Assembly: GCF_036013525.1 (NCBI RefSeq) | Contig: NZ_CP107853.1 | Span: 3,286,001 to 3,350,000 of the forward strand | Reading direction: 5' to 3' | DNA from: Nonomuraea sp. NBC_00507 | GTDB taxonomy: Bacteria > Actinomycetota > Actinomycetes > Streptosporangiales > Streptosporangiaceae | DNA length: 64,000 nucleotides | Shown: positions 1-8,283 of the stretch, piece after piece | How positions within the stretch are numbered: position 1 is the first letter of the stretch | Layout: each line of letters starts with the position of its first letter | Made by a program: the position numbers and the translations under genes | The notes under the pieces: generated by a model | The model's database searches: none | The model's input: only the letters and a program-made list of their open reading frames with translations | What the model was told of the DNA's origin: nothing

Positions 1-392
1 TCGACGTGACCTGCGGGGATGTCGCCTTTCACCACGGCCCAGGCGGGATCGTCAGCATCCTGCTCAGGGTCGAGCGCGCGATCGAGGTCGGGGAACCGCG
101 CGGCGAGCTTCTCGGGTACGGCGCGCTTGAGCTTGATGGGGAAAACGGCGATGCCGCAACCGATGTCGGAGCCCACCAGGAACGGGTACAGGACAGTCGA
201 CGTCATGGCGGCGCCGATGGGGGCGCCCTTGCCGGGGTGCAGGTCGGGCATGGCGGCGACGTGCATCATGCCGTCGAGGGCGGCCACCTGACGGCACTGC
301 GCGACGGCATCGGACTCGATCCAGCTCGTGGGGGAGGCGAACACGGTGACCGTGGCCGCAGCGGCCGGAGGCAGGGAGTGTTGCTGAGACAA
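1..392 (-). CDS. RtcB-family RNA ligase, N-terminal part (runs off window)
   Basis: RtcB ligases join RNA ends bearing 2',3'-cyclic or 3'-phosphate to 5'-OH ends in a GTP- and manganese-dependent reaction. On the minus strand from a TTG at 392 the frame reads MSQQHSLPPAAA, then MPDLHPGKGAPIGA, then GSDIGCGIAVFPIKLK. The DLHPGKG and DIGCG motifs carry the family's manganese ligands (the Asp and Cys of D-x-G-C-G). The short N-terminus followed at once by MPDLHPGKG resembles the compact RtcB-like proteins that occur with peptide release factor H; that subgroup assignment is inference, as no prfH is visible. A purine-rich AGAGAG lies 5 bases before the TTG. An overlapping frame beginning near 459 is arginine-rich and lacks the motifs. 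The catalytic C-terminus is outside the window. Confidence 0.85.
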   Translation of the reverse strand, partial: MSQQHSLPPAAAATVTVFASPTSWIESDAVAQCRQVAALDGMMHVAAMPDLHPGKGAPIGAAMTSTVLYPFLVGSDIGCGIAVFPIKLKRAVPEKLAARFPDLDRALDPEQDADDPAWAVVKGDIPAGHV

Positions 393-613
393 AGACGCTC
401 TCTTCGCTGAACAGGATGTGGGCATGCGGCATCACGGCGGCGAGTGAGCGCCGTGGCATCTCGAAATGGCGGTGCTGTCCGTCAGAGCCTCATGGACACC
501 ACATTCCCCGAGCCCACCACGCGAGGCAAACGATTTTCGGCCGGACCCCGATCGCAGAGCCGAACACCGACCGCGTGAATGGGCCGTCCTGTCAGGATCG
601 TGCGCACGCCGTC

Positions 614-648
614 GTGTCACAGGGGTTCGAAGCGGACCCCTGTGACAC
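614..648. terminator. Hairpin terminator between two minus-strand genes
   Basis: A perfect 13-bp stem (GTGTCACAGGGGT pairing with its complement) closes a 9-base loop. It lies 16 bp beyond the stop of the small unknown gene ending at 664 and well upstream of the RtcB start at 392. No clear U-tract follows, so it may act as a bidirectional stem-loop terminator as is common in actinomycetes. Confidence 0.6.
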
Positions 649-663
649 GAGGCTGACATCGCA

Positions 664-1068
664 TCAGGCGGCGTCGAGGGCTGCGGTGATCTTGCGGGCC
701 ATCTCGGCCATGGTGGGGCTGGGCTCGCTCTTCTGGCCGTGGCCGGCGGCCTCGATGGTGACGAGAACGGTGCGGCGGAAGTTGTCGGCCTCGGCGGCGT
801 CCAGCTGCTGGAGCAGGGTCATGGACGCGGTCAGGGCGGGCAGCACCTTGTCAGCGAGGGCGGCGGTGGTCTTGCTGCTGTACAGGCCCTTGGGCGCCTT
901 GGTGAGCACGTGCCCGACGACGCCGGTGGCGGAGGTCAGGGCGATGGAGGCCTGGGTGGCGGCCTTGTGCGGGGAGCCGGCGGCGCCGGCGGCGGTGATC
1001 AGGGAGACGGCGCCCCAGGCGGCGATGCGGAGGGTGTGCTGGTCCTGCTCGGAGAGGGTGATGGCCAT
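664..1068 (-). CDS. Conserved small actinobacterial protein of unknown function
   Basis: A 134-residue protein starting MAITLSEQDQHTLRIAAWGA. The start is chosen because AAAGGA lies 8 bases before the ATG; a longer in-frame extension upstream is arginine-rich and lacks a ribosome binding site. It is mostly predicted alpha-helical and alanine-rich, with a central Gly/Ala stretch (residues 20-32), a segment LTASMTLLQQLDAAEADNFR and a polar C-terminal helix. No signal peptide, membrane helix or catalytic motif is visible. I do not recognise a named family. It stands alone, ending just before a strong hairpin at 614-648. Confidence 0.75.
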   Translation of the reverse strand: MAITLSEQDQHTLRIAAWGAVSLITAAGAAGSPHKAATQASIALTSATGVVGHVLTKAPKGLYSSKTTAALADKVLPALTASMTLLQQLDAAEADNFRRTVLVTIEAAGHGQKSEPSPTMAEMARKITAALDAA

Positions 1069-1223
1069 GATGGTGTGTTCCTTTGTGAGAGGTGGGTTCT
1101 TGCTGGTGCCCGGTGGCCCCGGCCTGGTGGCCGTGACCGCCGCGCCGTTCATGGCCTTTACGATCGCCGACCCCTCTGATAGCGGGCCGTCGCCGTGCTG
1201 ACGCGGCCGCTGACACGGCACGT

Positions 1224-1399
1224 ATGGCCGGCGCTGGAAACCCACCGTGCCGACGTCAGACCTGGCCGCCGCCGTGGATTTCTGGACCCGCGGGCTCGGT
1301 TTCATCGACCTGTTCACGGTCCCCGGCCAGGTCACGCGCCTTCGACGGTGGGCGTTCCAGGACGCCAGGCTCGTTCCCGGCCGGTCTCGCCAGCGGTGA
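1224..1399 (+). pseudogene. VOC/glyoxalase-like gene remnant
   Basis: In the frame ending at TGA 1397-1399 the sequence reads WKPTVPTSDLAAAVDFWTRG, then LGFIDLFTVPGQVTRLRRWAFQDARLVPG. This is the characteristic first beta-alpha-beta module of vicinal-oxygen-chelate proteins (S-D-L-x-x-A-V-x-F-W/Y-x-x-x-L-G-F). No start codon with a ribosome binding site is present and the second half of the fold is missing, so this is a decayed fragment. It sits just beyond the 3' end of the MerR gene at 1425. Confidence 0.55.
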
Positions 1400-1424
1400 G
1401 CATCGAAGCAATCCCCGAAGAGGC

Positions 1425-1820
1425 TTAGGGCGCACAATCTGGGACGTTGTCCCGCAAACCCAGACGGCTCTCGTAGACGGCCACCTTGTGGGTGATCAGC
1501 TTGAGGCACTCGTTGAGTTCATGCATCTGGGAGAGCACCCGTTCCCGATGTTCGCGCAACACCTCCAGCCGTTCCACCTCGTTGCCTTGGCCCGCCCTGA
1601 CGAGCTCGGTGTAGCGTCGGATGTCGGTCAGGGGCATGCCGGAGGCCCGCAGCCGGATGCACACGCCCAGCCAGTCGACGTCATCCTCGCTGTAGACCCG
1701 GTGCCCTGCGGCTCCCCGCCGTACCGGCTGGGCCAGCAGCCCCTCCCGCTCGTAGAACCGGAGTGTGTGCACGCTGAGCCCGGTGCGCTCGGCGACCTGG
1801 CCGATGCTCAAAGCCGACAT
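1425..1820 (-). CDS. MerR-family transcriptional regulator
   Basis: A 131-residue regulator. The N-terminal winged helix-turn-helix (MSALSIGQVAERTGLSVHTL, then RFYEREGLL) is typical of MerR proteins, followed by the second-wing region RVYSEDDVDWLGVCIRLRAS and a long dimerisation coiled coil at residues 75-115. The C-terminus lacks the conserved cysteine set of metal sensors, so a redox or small-molecule sensor is more likely. The gene is divergent from the aldo/keto reductase at 1870, and the shared 49-bp gap holds a typical MerR promoter with a 19-bp spacer (1831-1861), so the reductase is the likely target. Confidence 0.9.
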   Translation of the reverse strand: MSALSIGQVAERTGLSVHTLRFYEREGLLAQPVRRGAAGHRVYSEDDVDWLGVCIRLRASGMPLTDIRRYTELVRAGQGNEVERLEVLREHRERVLSQMHELNECLKLITHKVAVYESRLGLRDNVPDCAP

Positions 1821-1830
1821 GCGGCCCAGT

Positions 1831-1861
1831 TTGACCTAGAGTCGGCTCTAGATTCTACGGT
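1831..1861 (+). promoter_or_regulatory. MerR-type promoter/operator with 19-bp spacer
   Basis: TTGACC (1831-1836) and TACGGT (1856-1861) are separated by 19 bp, the over-long spacing by which MerR proteins activate through DNA distortion. The spacer holds the perfect inverted repeat CTAGAG-TCGG-CTCTAG (1836-1851). The TACGGT hexamer ends 8 bp before the reductase ATG at 1870, so the transcript would have almost no leader. Confidence 0.75.
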
Positions 1862-1869
1862 TCAGAAGC

Positions 1870-2919
1870 ATGAGATATCGCATCCTCGGCGGCACTGGTA
1901 TCGAGGTCAGCACCCACTGCCTCGGCACCATGATGTTCGGCTCGGCCGGCAACCCCGACCACGATGACAGCATCCGCATCATCCACACCGCCCTCGACCA
2001 CGGGATCAACTTCGTCGACACCGCTGACATGTACTCGGCGGGCGAATCCGAGGAGATCGTGGGCAAGGCGCTGCAGGGCCGGCGAGACGAGGTGGTGCTG
2101 GCGACGAAGGTGCACTTCCAGATGGGGGAGGGGCCCAACCGCAGCGGGAACTCGCGGCGTTGGATCATGCGCGAGGTCGAGGCGAGTCTCAAGCGGCTGC
2201 GCACCGACTGGATCGACCTCTACCAGATCCACCGCCCCGACCACCGGACCGACATCGAGGAGACCCTCTCGGCACTGACCGATCTGGTCCGGCAGGGCAA
2301 AATCCGGGCCTTCGGCAGCTCGGCGTTCCCGGCGCACGAGACGGTCGAGGCCTACCACGTGGCCCGGCAGCGCGGCTTGTACCGGTTCCGCACCGAGCAG
2401 CCGCCGTACAACATCCTGGCCCGCGGCATCGAGGGCGACGTCCTTCCCACGGCGCAGCGGCTCGGTATGGGCGTGCTCACCTACAGCCCGCTGGGCTGGG
2501 GGTTCCTGACCGGTCGTTACCGCAAGGGGCAGCAGGTCGACCTGTCGCGGGGCCGCGCCGCGCTCGCGCCAGAACGGTTCGACCCGTCTACCTCGGTCAA
2601 CGCAGCCAAGCTGGAGGTCGTCGAGGAACTGGTGAAACTGGCGGACGAGCTCGGCTGCACCCTGCCGGCGCTGGCCGTCGGCTTCGTTGCGTCACACCCG
2701 GCGGTCACCTCGGTCATCCTCGGCCCGCGCACGATGGAGCAGCTGGATGGCTTGCTGAAGGGCGCCTCGCTGGTGCTCGACGACACCGTGCTCGACCGGA
2801 TCGACGAGCTCGTGCCGCCCGGCACCAACGTCTACCACCCTGTCGGCCTCTGGAGCCCCGCGCCCCTGACCGACCCCGCCTTGCGCCGCCGCCCGCTCGG
2901 CGACCGCGCCGCGAGCTGA
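1870..2919 (+). CDS. Aldo/keto reductase
   Basis: A 349-residue NADPH-dependent aldo/keto reductase. The catalytic tetrad is visible: Asp50 and Tyr55 in NFVDTADMY, Lys80 in LATKVHF and His121 in LYQIHRPD. The C-terminal cofactor-binding segment lies around ALAVGFVASHPAVTSVILGP (residues about 270-290). Length and motif spacing match the YajO/voltage-gated-channel-beta-like group of the superfamily. It lies downstream of the MerR-type promoter at 1831-1861, consistent with induction by an aldehyde or electrophile; the substrate is unknown. The stop codon is 8 bp from the end of a TnpB relic. Confidence 0.93.
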   Translation: MRYRILGGTGIEVSTHCLGTMMFGSAGNPDHDDSIRIIHTALDHGINFVDTADMYSAGESEEIVGKALQGRRDEVVLATKVHFQMGEGPNRSGNSRRWIMREVEASLKRLRTDWIDLYQIHRPDHRTDIEETLSALTDLVRQGKIRAFGSSAFPAHETVEAYHVARQRGLYRFRTEQPPYNILARGIEGDVLPTAQRLGMGVLTYSPLGWGFLTGRYRKGQQVDLSRGRAALAPERFDPSTSVNAAKLEVVEELVKLADELGCTLPALAVGFVASHPAVTSVILGPRTMEQLDGLLKGASLVLDDTVLDRIDELVPPGTNVYHPVGLWSPAPLTDPALRRRPLGDRAAS

Positions 2920-2927
2920 CCCAGAAG

Positions 2928-3806
2928 TCAACTACCACCGGCCGAAGCCGGTGGCTTGCTCTCACGGTCCCGTCTGGCTGAAGGGAGGCCGGTAGCGTGC
3001 GGCTGGTTGACAGCAGCCCAGCCCGCATCACCGCGTACGGCGACGTTGCGGGCCGCGACGTGGTCGGCGTGCCCAGCGAGGCCACAGCCGGTGCAGAGGA
3101 ACCGGCCCCGGGCGGGCCGGTTCGCTCTGGAGACGCACCCGCAGTCGGGCAGGCCTGGGAGGTGTAGGCGGGGTCGACCAGCATGAAGGCGATCCCGGCC
3201 CGCGCGGCCTTGTAGCGGGTGAAGTCGATCAGCTGGGCGAAGGCCCAGCCGTGCAGGGTGCGCCGCTGGAGCCGGTGAGCCCTTGCCCGGCCGCGGATGC
3301 CCCGGAGGTCCTCCAGGGCGATGCCGCGGCCGGTGCGTTCGGCTTCGCGCACCACGTGTTTGCTGATTTGGTGGTTGATGTCGGTCATCATCCGGTGCTC
3401 GCGCCCGGACAGGCGGCGCAGCACCCGCCGCGCCGCAGGAGTGCCCTTCTTCTGCAAACGCCGGCGCTGCCCGATGCCTGCGCTCCCGCAGGCCGCGCAC
3501 ATGTCCGTTGCCGTGGATCGGCCCGGGCAGCGCCGGGCCGAGCAGCACCGCGCCGTCGTTGGTGACGGCCAGGTTCGCCAGCCCTTGGTCCACCCCGAGG
3601 ACGCCGTTGACCGGCTCGCGCACCGCCGGTTTGGGCAGGGTGACGGCGACCTGCAGCAGCCACACCCCGCGCCCCAACCCCGACCCCGACCCGGAGGAGC
3701 AGGAGGAAGGGGACGATGGCGGCTGGTCGCTGCCGTCGCTGGCGGTGTTCGCGGAGCAGATCGGCGCTCGCGGCGGGTGGGTGATCCCGGCGACGGTGGA
3801 GATCAC
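2928..3806 (-). pseudogene. TnpB (IS200/IS605 OrfB, RNA-guided nuclease) relic, frameshifted
   Basis: The RuvC-type core of a TnpB protein is spread over different frames. The first frame gives GVDQGLANLAVTNDG (RuvC-I Asp). A second gives RRRLQKKGTPAARRVLRRL, IALEDLRGIR (RuvC-II Glu) and VDPAYTSQACP. Back in the first frame come DCGCVSRANRP, FLCTGCG (second CxxC of the zinc finger) and HADHVAARNVA (RuvC-III Asp). At least two single-base shifts, near 3450 and within the zinc finger near 3145, inactivate it, and the N-terminal domain is not recognisable. All three catalytic acids remain legible, so decay is recent. It ends beside a right-end hairpin at 2935-2954. Confidence 0.85.
2935..2954. 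repeat. IS200/IS605-type right-end hairpin
   Basis: CCACCGGC-CGAA-GCCGGTGG forms a perfect 8-bp stem at the 3' end of the TnpB relic, overlapping its last codons and just inside a TCAAC motif (2928-2932). IS200/IS605 elements end in subterminal imperfect hairpins recognised by TnpA, and the TnpB guide RNA overlaps this end. The left end was not located. Confidence 0.55.
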
Positions 3807-3871
3807 GCGGTTGTTGGGTCGGGCGGCGCGGTGCTGACCTTGCGCTCAGTCCGTTTCCCCTGGTCCACGCC

Positions 3872-4417
3872 TCAGCCGCCGAAGTCATGGGTGAGGTAGG
3901 TCCAGCCGGTTGTGGCGTTGTAGTAGACACCTACGCCGTGGTTGGTGAGGGCACAGTTGTTCAGGTTGGCGAGGTGGGTGGGGCTGGTGCTCCAGAACTG
4001 CCAGGCGGGGCCGATGGCATCGGCGGGTTTGCCCTGGTACCAGTAAGCGTTCTCAGCCTGGGTGTTGAAGCCGAGCGCCTTCTTGATTCTGCCGTCCTGG
4101 CCCCATGGCAAGGTATCGTCTGAGCCGATGTGGCCTCGGCGGTTGTCGTTCTCGCCGTACTTGTCGATCGGCGCGGCGTGGTGCTCCGCCAGGTCCCTAC
4201 TGTGCGCTCGTGCCAGGTCGCGAAGGCCGGTGTTCGCCTGCTGCGTCGAACAGTGCCGCCCCAAGCGGTGGTTCAGGTAGTGAATCCCCACCGCCGTCTC
4301 CTGCGTTTCGTAGTACCCCGATGACGGCCCGGATGGTCCCGGCGCCGGATCGCAGCTCTCCGCCGAGCTACCGACAACTGCCAGCACCACCAGCGACGCG
4401 GTCATTCGCCTGCCCAT
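3872..4417 (-). CDS. Secreted CAP-domain (SCP/YkwD-like) protein
   Basis: A 181-residue exported protein. The ATG at 4417 is chosen because AGAGGGG precedes it at normal spacing. Residues 1-20 (MGRRMTASLVVLAVVGSSAE) form a signal peptide; the following Cys is not in a canonical lipobox. The CAP fold is recognised from NTGLRDLARAHSRDLAEHH, RGHIGSDDTL, AENAYW and the C-terminal AWQFWSTSPTHLANLNNC plus GVGVYY. The His residues correspond to the family's conserved cavity. Function in bacteria is mostly unknown; some bind or cleave extracellular ligands. It is the first of four minus-strand genes alternating with plus-strand phage remnants. Confidence 0.85.
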   Translation of the reverse strand: MGRRMTASLVVLAVVGSSAESCDPAPGPSGPSSGYYETQETAVGIHYLNHRLGRHCSTQQANTGLRDLARAHSRDLAEHHAAPIDKYGENDNRRGHIGSDDTLPWGQDGRIKKALGFNTQAENAYWYQGKPADAIGPAWQFWSTSPTHLANLNNCALTNHGVGVYYNATTGWTYLTHDFGG

Positions 4418-4514
4418 ATCCGGTCCCCTCTGCCGATGCCTCCGACAGCCAGGGTTCATCGCCCGACGACAGACCGCATGAGTAGCCCCTACTCATACGC
4501 AGTGTTCGTGGGTT

Positions 4515-5698
4515 GTGACAGGCGTCGCTGACGTGGCTGGCCGGCTTCCTGCGGGGTCCATGCGTCCGCTAGGGGGACGGATTGATCGCCGCGGGTGTGT
4601 GGAGCACCGGTCAGAGCAGACCAGTGCGCGCATGTACGTCTACCGGGCGGCGGAGGAGGTGGCCACCGGCGGGTTGTTCGCCCTGATCGGCCCTACCGGC
4701 GTCGTGTCGAAGGCGTGGATGTTCCCGGGTGGCGTCATCGACATCTACACCGGGTCCGCAGGGTGCACGTCGTGGGCAGTTCGCTGGTCGTCCCGGTCGG
4801 GCAGTGGGCGCGCGTCGAGTGGCGGTACACGATCAACGGGGCCGGTAACGGCACCGTCGAAATGTGGATCTACCTGTCCGCCGACTCCGCCGTTCATGAC
4901 GACTACGTGATCTCTTCCACCGTCGCGTGGCCGGGTGGTAAGCCTCGGGACGCCGAGTTCCACATCCATTGTGACTCCGCCAGCCAGCGGTACATCGACG
5001 ACATCGCCGTATCCGACGTCAAGCTCGGGTCGGCGCTGTCGCAGATCGTCGCGCCTGTCGGCAGGGTCACCGAGTCCGATGTGGCGCGGCCCGTCACGGC
5101 TCGCAAGGTCAGGCTGGTCGGCCCGGCCGCCAGCACGGATGCGGCGCTGCCGATCCGGGCGGTCAAGGTGCTGCCGGTCGGCCAGGTCGTCGAAGCCGAC
5201 GCTGCGAGCTTGGTTGCGAGGCGGAAGGTCCGGACGGTGGGCCGGGCCGGCGAAACGGGCTCGGCCGCTCAGGTCAGGCCCGCGCACCGCCGGATCATCG
5301 GGCAGGTGACGGAGGCCGACACTGCGGCAGCGGTCACAGGCGACGCCGGTGCCGCGCTCGGCCGCGTCGTCGAGACTGATCTCGCGCTGCCGATCCGGCC
5401 CGTCAAGCTGCGGCTCCTCGGGCAGGCGCTCGACGTGAGTGCGGCAGTCGCGGTCCGGCCCGCCCACGCCCGCACGATCGGCCAGGCCAGCGAGTCCGGC
5501 CTGGCGCATGCGGTCGGCCGCCGCAAGATCCGCCTCGTCGGGCGGAGCGTCGAAACCGATCAGGCCCGGCCGCTCAGGCAGCTCGGCCGCGACATCACCA
5601 GCGTGGACGGGCCGCGCCGCATGTGGAGCGCCACCCCGACGCGGCGGCAGTGGAGCGCTGACCCGCCTCGCCGTACCTGGTCCGCCTCCCGCGCGTAA
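4515..5698 (+). pseudogene. Phage structural protein with LamG-like domain and nine 20-residue repeats (frameshifted)
   Basis: The upstream frame reads MYVYRAAEEVATGGLFALIG and AWMFPGGVIDIYTGSAG up to about 4760. A +/-1 shift then continues VVGSSLVVPVGQWARVEWRY, typical of LamG/concanavalin-like phage proteins, through YIDDIAVSDVKLG. From about 5060 to 5600 come nine consecutive 20-residue units of the form G-x-V-x-E-x-D-x-A-x-P-V-x-x-R-K-x-R-x-V (for example GRVTESDVARPVTARKVRLV), then a WSATPTRRQWSADPPRRTWS tail. Such repeat proteins occur in virion or tail gene clusters of actinobacterial siphophages. The frameshift makes it non-functional as a whole. Confidence 0.65.
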
Positions 5699-5842
5699 AA
5701 ACATGGTTTTGGACGCTGAGTCGATCATTTTTTATCTTGCGGTCGCAGCCACTCCACCGGGACGTCGGCTGCCTACAGCGGCCTGTCGTGGTCGTGAGTG
5801 AGTGGAGTAGGTGGATCCACTAGCGGCTCCGGAGCGCGGAAC

Positions 5843-6205
5843 TCAGCAGCTCTTCACTTTGTCCAGCCACCACCCGTTATAGTCGATGATCTTCCATCCG
5901 TAGGCGGGTACGGTCACGCATTTGTCCGGCCCCACCTTGATGACGAGCTTGACCCTGGCCGGACGTGAGCAGTAGATGTTGTCGAGGTGGATGTCCTTGA
6001 GTAGCCGATCGTCTCTTATATATAGGCATCCGTAGTAGCCTCCGTCCTCCCATCCCGCCTGCCGCGTGGGCCCGAGGCTGTTGGCCCCGCTGCGGTCGGC
6101 TTGAGCCGACGCCGTCGTCATGCACAGGAGGGTGGCGGTCGCGGCGACAGTCGCGGTGCCCGCCCGCACCAAGCCGCGCATGCGATGCGTTCCTTTGTCG
6201 TTCAT
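5843..6205 (-). CDS. Small secreted protein of unknown function
   Basis: A 120-residue protein from an ATG at 6205 preceded by GGAGGA. Residues 1-37 contain a basic n-region (MNDKGTHRMRGLVRAG) and a hydrophobic core ending ASAQA, a clear Sec signal peptide with likely cleavage after AQA. The mature part is about 80 residues with four cysteines (GCLYIRDD, NIYCSRPARVKL, GPDKCVTVPAYGW and the C-terminal KSC), suggesting two disulfides and a small beta-rich extracellular domain. No family recognised. It lies between plus-strand phage gene remnants on the opposite strand. Confidence 0.75.
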   Translation of the reverse strand: MNDKGTHRMRGLVRAGTATVAATATLLCMTTASAQADRSGANSLGPTRQAGWEDGGYYGCLYIRDDRLLKDIHLDNIYCSRPARVKLVIKVGPDKCVTVPAYGWKIIDYNGWWLDKVKSC

Positions 6206-6239
6206 CTGTCCTCCGAAATCTGCAGGGATCGAATAGCAG

Positions 6240-6740
6240 ATCGCACTAAGCCCTACCTGCACGCAGAGCAGAGGTTGAGGCTCAGGGCGCTCAGCAGAAA
6301 GCGGGTCCTTGTCCGAGACCGCTTGCCCGCCGTGCCTATGCCGCCAGGATCGTGGCGGCGAGATTGTTTGGCAGCCCTCATCGGGCAGGCAAACAATGTG
6401 TTTCTTGGAGAACCGGCCCTCCATGTCTCACCAACCCGGTGGCCGCGCGGCATGGACGCCTCGACAGGTGATGGTGACCGTTGGGCGCGGCAGGGCGTGG
6501 TCGTCGTTGACCATGGTCCGGCATGGCGTTGAGGTTGGAACAGCGGGGCGTGGGGCGGTGTAGTCGACCAGCAACTGCTCGCAGCTGGTGGGAAGCGAGG
6601 TGTGACGGGCACCGTGTCGCTTCGGCTGTATACCTTCCGCGTCCGCCTGGGTGTTCTCAGAAGTTATCTCGGGGGTCCTGATCCGGCCTGGATGTGACTC
6701 TTGGCGGCAAACCGCCGCGGCATCGTTGTTGCTTAAGGAG
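6240..6740. other. About 500 bp without a recognisable gene
   Basis: Open frames here on both strands lack ribosome binding sites, family motifs and plausible composition. The region separates a minus-strand secreted protein gene from the next plus-strand phage gene and probably contains decayed phage sequence. Confidence 0.5.
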
Positions 6741-6745
6741 TCCCA

Positions 6746-7042
6746 GTGGAGACGATCTCGTCGCTATCGCTGGAGTGGCTGCCGTTCTGGGTGCACGGCG
6801 CGGCCGGAACGGAGCAGGTGGAGGTCGCGTTCACCGTGCCCGGCGTCGAACCGGTGCCCGGCGACTGGAAGCCGGCCGAGTGGAAGCCGGACTCGGCCAG
6901 CGCGCGGGGCGCGGTCGCGCAGATCCTGTTTGGCCCTGGCGGCACCGTTGCCAAGCCGGACGGCACCTGGCAGGCGTGGGTGCGCGTGACCGCGCCGCCT
7001 CAGCTTCCGGTGCTGCCAGCTGGGCTGATCGACGTCATCTGA
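6746..7042 (+). CDS. Small phage-type protein, unknown function
   Basis: A 98-residue protein starting at GTG 6746, with AAGGAG 5 bases upstream. It reads METISSLSLEWLPFWVHGAA and ends TWQAWVRVTAPPQLPVLPAG then LIDVI. The beta-rich layout with a closing G-T-W-Q-A-W-V-R-V-T and P-V-L-P-A-G is typical of small proteins encoded among siphophage virion genes in actinobacteria. The next phage fragment starts about 65 bp downstream on the same strand. It appears intact, unlike its neighbours. Confidence 0.55.
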   Translation: METISSLSLEWLPFWVHGAAGTEQVEVAFTVPGVEPVPGDWKPAEWKPDSASARGAVAQILFGPGGTVAKPDGTWQAWVRVTAPPQLPVLPAGLIDVI

Positions 7043-7108
7043 CCCCCGCGCGCTTCCGGCCGCCGCCGACACACGTTGCGACCCTTCGAGAACAGAGTGA
7101 GGGCGATC

Positions 7109-7486
7109 ATGCCGCTGCCTGACCATGACCAGGAGTGGCCGCCGCCGCACATCCGGCGCGAGATGCGGCTGTATGAGGAGTGGGGAGCCTGGTACGCGGG
7201 CGACCCTGACCAGCTCGCGCAGGTGTACGGCGCGTCCGGGATGATGCACGGCATCGGCCTGGACCCCAAGGGCTGGGACCGGCCAAGTAAGGGCTTCACC
7301 GGCTGGATCCAGCGTGCGGCCCGCTATTTCTGGGGCACTCCGGTGCCGCTCGGGCAGGTCCGCTCGACGAAGCTGCATGTGCCGATCGCGGGCGACCGCG
7401 GCCGGTCGTGGCGGTGGCTGCGCGGCCGGATCGCGGGGCTGCTGGAGCGAGCGCCGCCACCAGGCCGATCGCGCCCTGCGCGGTAG
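7109..7486 (+). pseudogene. Phage portal protein, N-terminal fragment
   Basis: From the ATG at 7109 (GAGGG upstream) the frame reads MPLPDHDQEWPPPHIRREMR, LYEEWGAWYAGDPDQLAQVYG and FTGWIQRAARYFWG, ending in LHVPIAGD. This resembles the N-terminus of SPP1/HK97-type portal proteins of actinophages (W-x-x-W-Y-x-G-D-x-x-x-L then F-W-G and L-H-V-P-x-A-x-D). After residue about 100 the match ends abruptly and a short Arg-rich tail leads to a stop, so most of the portal is lost by deletion. The identification rests on motif recall only. Confidence 0.5.
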
Positions 7487-7516
7487 TCGCCCGCTTCCTT
7501 CCGCGCATCCCGGACC

Positions 7517-8167
7517 TTGCAGTGGGCGCCGGATGTGCTGCTGGCCGCGCTCCTGGGGGTGCGGCACCGGCTCATGAGCCTCCGCTACCAGGCAGGGAGC
7601 ATCGTCCGCGTCGCCGACGTGACCGTCATCGCCGCCTCCGAGCCTGAGCTGTGGGTCGGCGCCGCCCGCGCCCGCCTGACCGTCGTCGTCGAAGTCCCCG
7701 CGGTGTACTGGCGGGACGAGACGGTCACCACCTGGGAAGGCTCGGCGAACGCCAACGGCCAGACGATCACCACCCTGGCCGGGAGCACCGCGCCCATCAC
7801 CGACTCGCTGATCCGCGTCACCGGCCAGGCCACCAGCATCACCATCCGGGACGTGGCCAAACAGGGCGCGGTCGGCCTGCTCACCGGCGGCTCCAACAGC
7901 ATCACCGCGTCCGAGCGGCTGCTGATCGACGCCGCCGCGATGCGCGCCGCCGTCGTCACCACCGACACCTGGGACCTCGCGACAGGCACCGACCGGACCG
8001 GCGTCATCTCCGTGTTCGGACCCGGCAGCGCGTCACGGTGGATCCACCTCACCCCCGCCGTCGCGGTCGGCGACCCGTTCTCCCGCGCCGTGCTCATCAA
8101 CTGCACCGCCTCCGGCACGACCGCCGCATCCCGGCTGGAGGTCCGGGCGCGGCGCGCGTACCTGTGA
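7517..8167 (+). pseudogene. Phage tail protein (Dit-like), N-terminally truncated
   Basis: A 216-residue open frame from a TTG without a convincing ribosome binding site. It contains RLTVVVEVPAVYWRDETVTT, GSNSITASERLLIDAAAMRA and SASRWIHLTP, a layout typical of the C-terminal half of distal-tail/tail-component proteins (a v-x-f-x-x-P-x-x-Y-W strand followed by a galectin-like domain). It follows the truncated portal fragment by 31 bp, whereas an intact phage would have many genes between portal and tail; this argues for an internal deletion joining the two. The C-terminus seems complete. Confidence 0.5.
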
Positions 8168-8283
8168 TTGAGGCCGTCGTTTGTCCTCCCGGACTGCGAC
8201 ATTGCCCTCCAGTCAGCGTCCACCGAGTGCCGCAACCTGTGTGCAAACGGCGTGCATACTGGAGCACGACTTAAGGGCGGGAA

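Noticed and set aside
416..1201. Long forward open frame opposite the small unknown gene
   Set aside because: Cys/Arg/Ala-rich antisense shadow of 664-1068 with no ribosome binding site or motifs.
5060..5600. 60-base periodicity that could suggest a CRISPR-like array
   Set aside because: The period is a coding repeat (20 residues), units are diverged at DNA level and there are no constant repeats with spacers.
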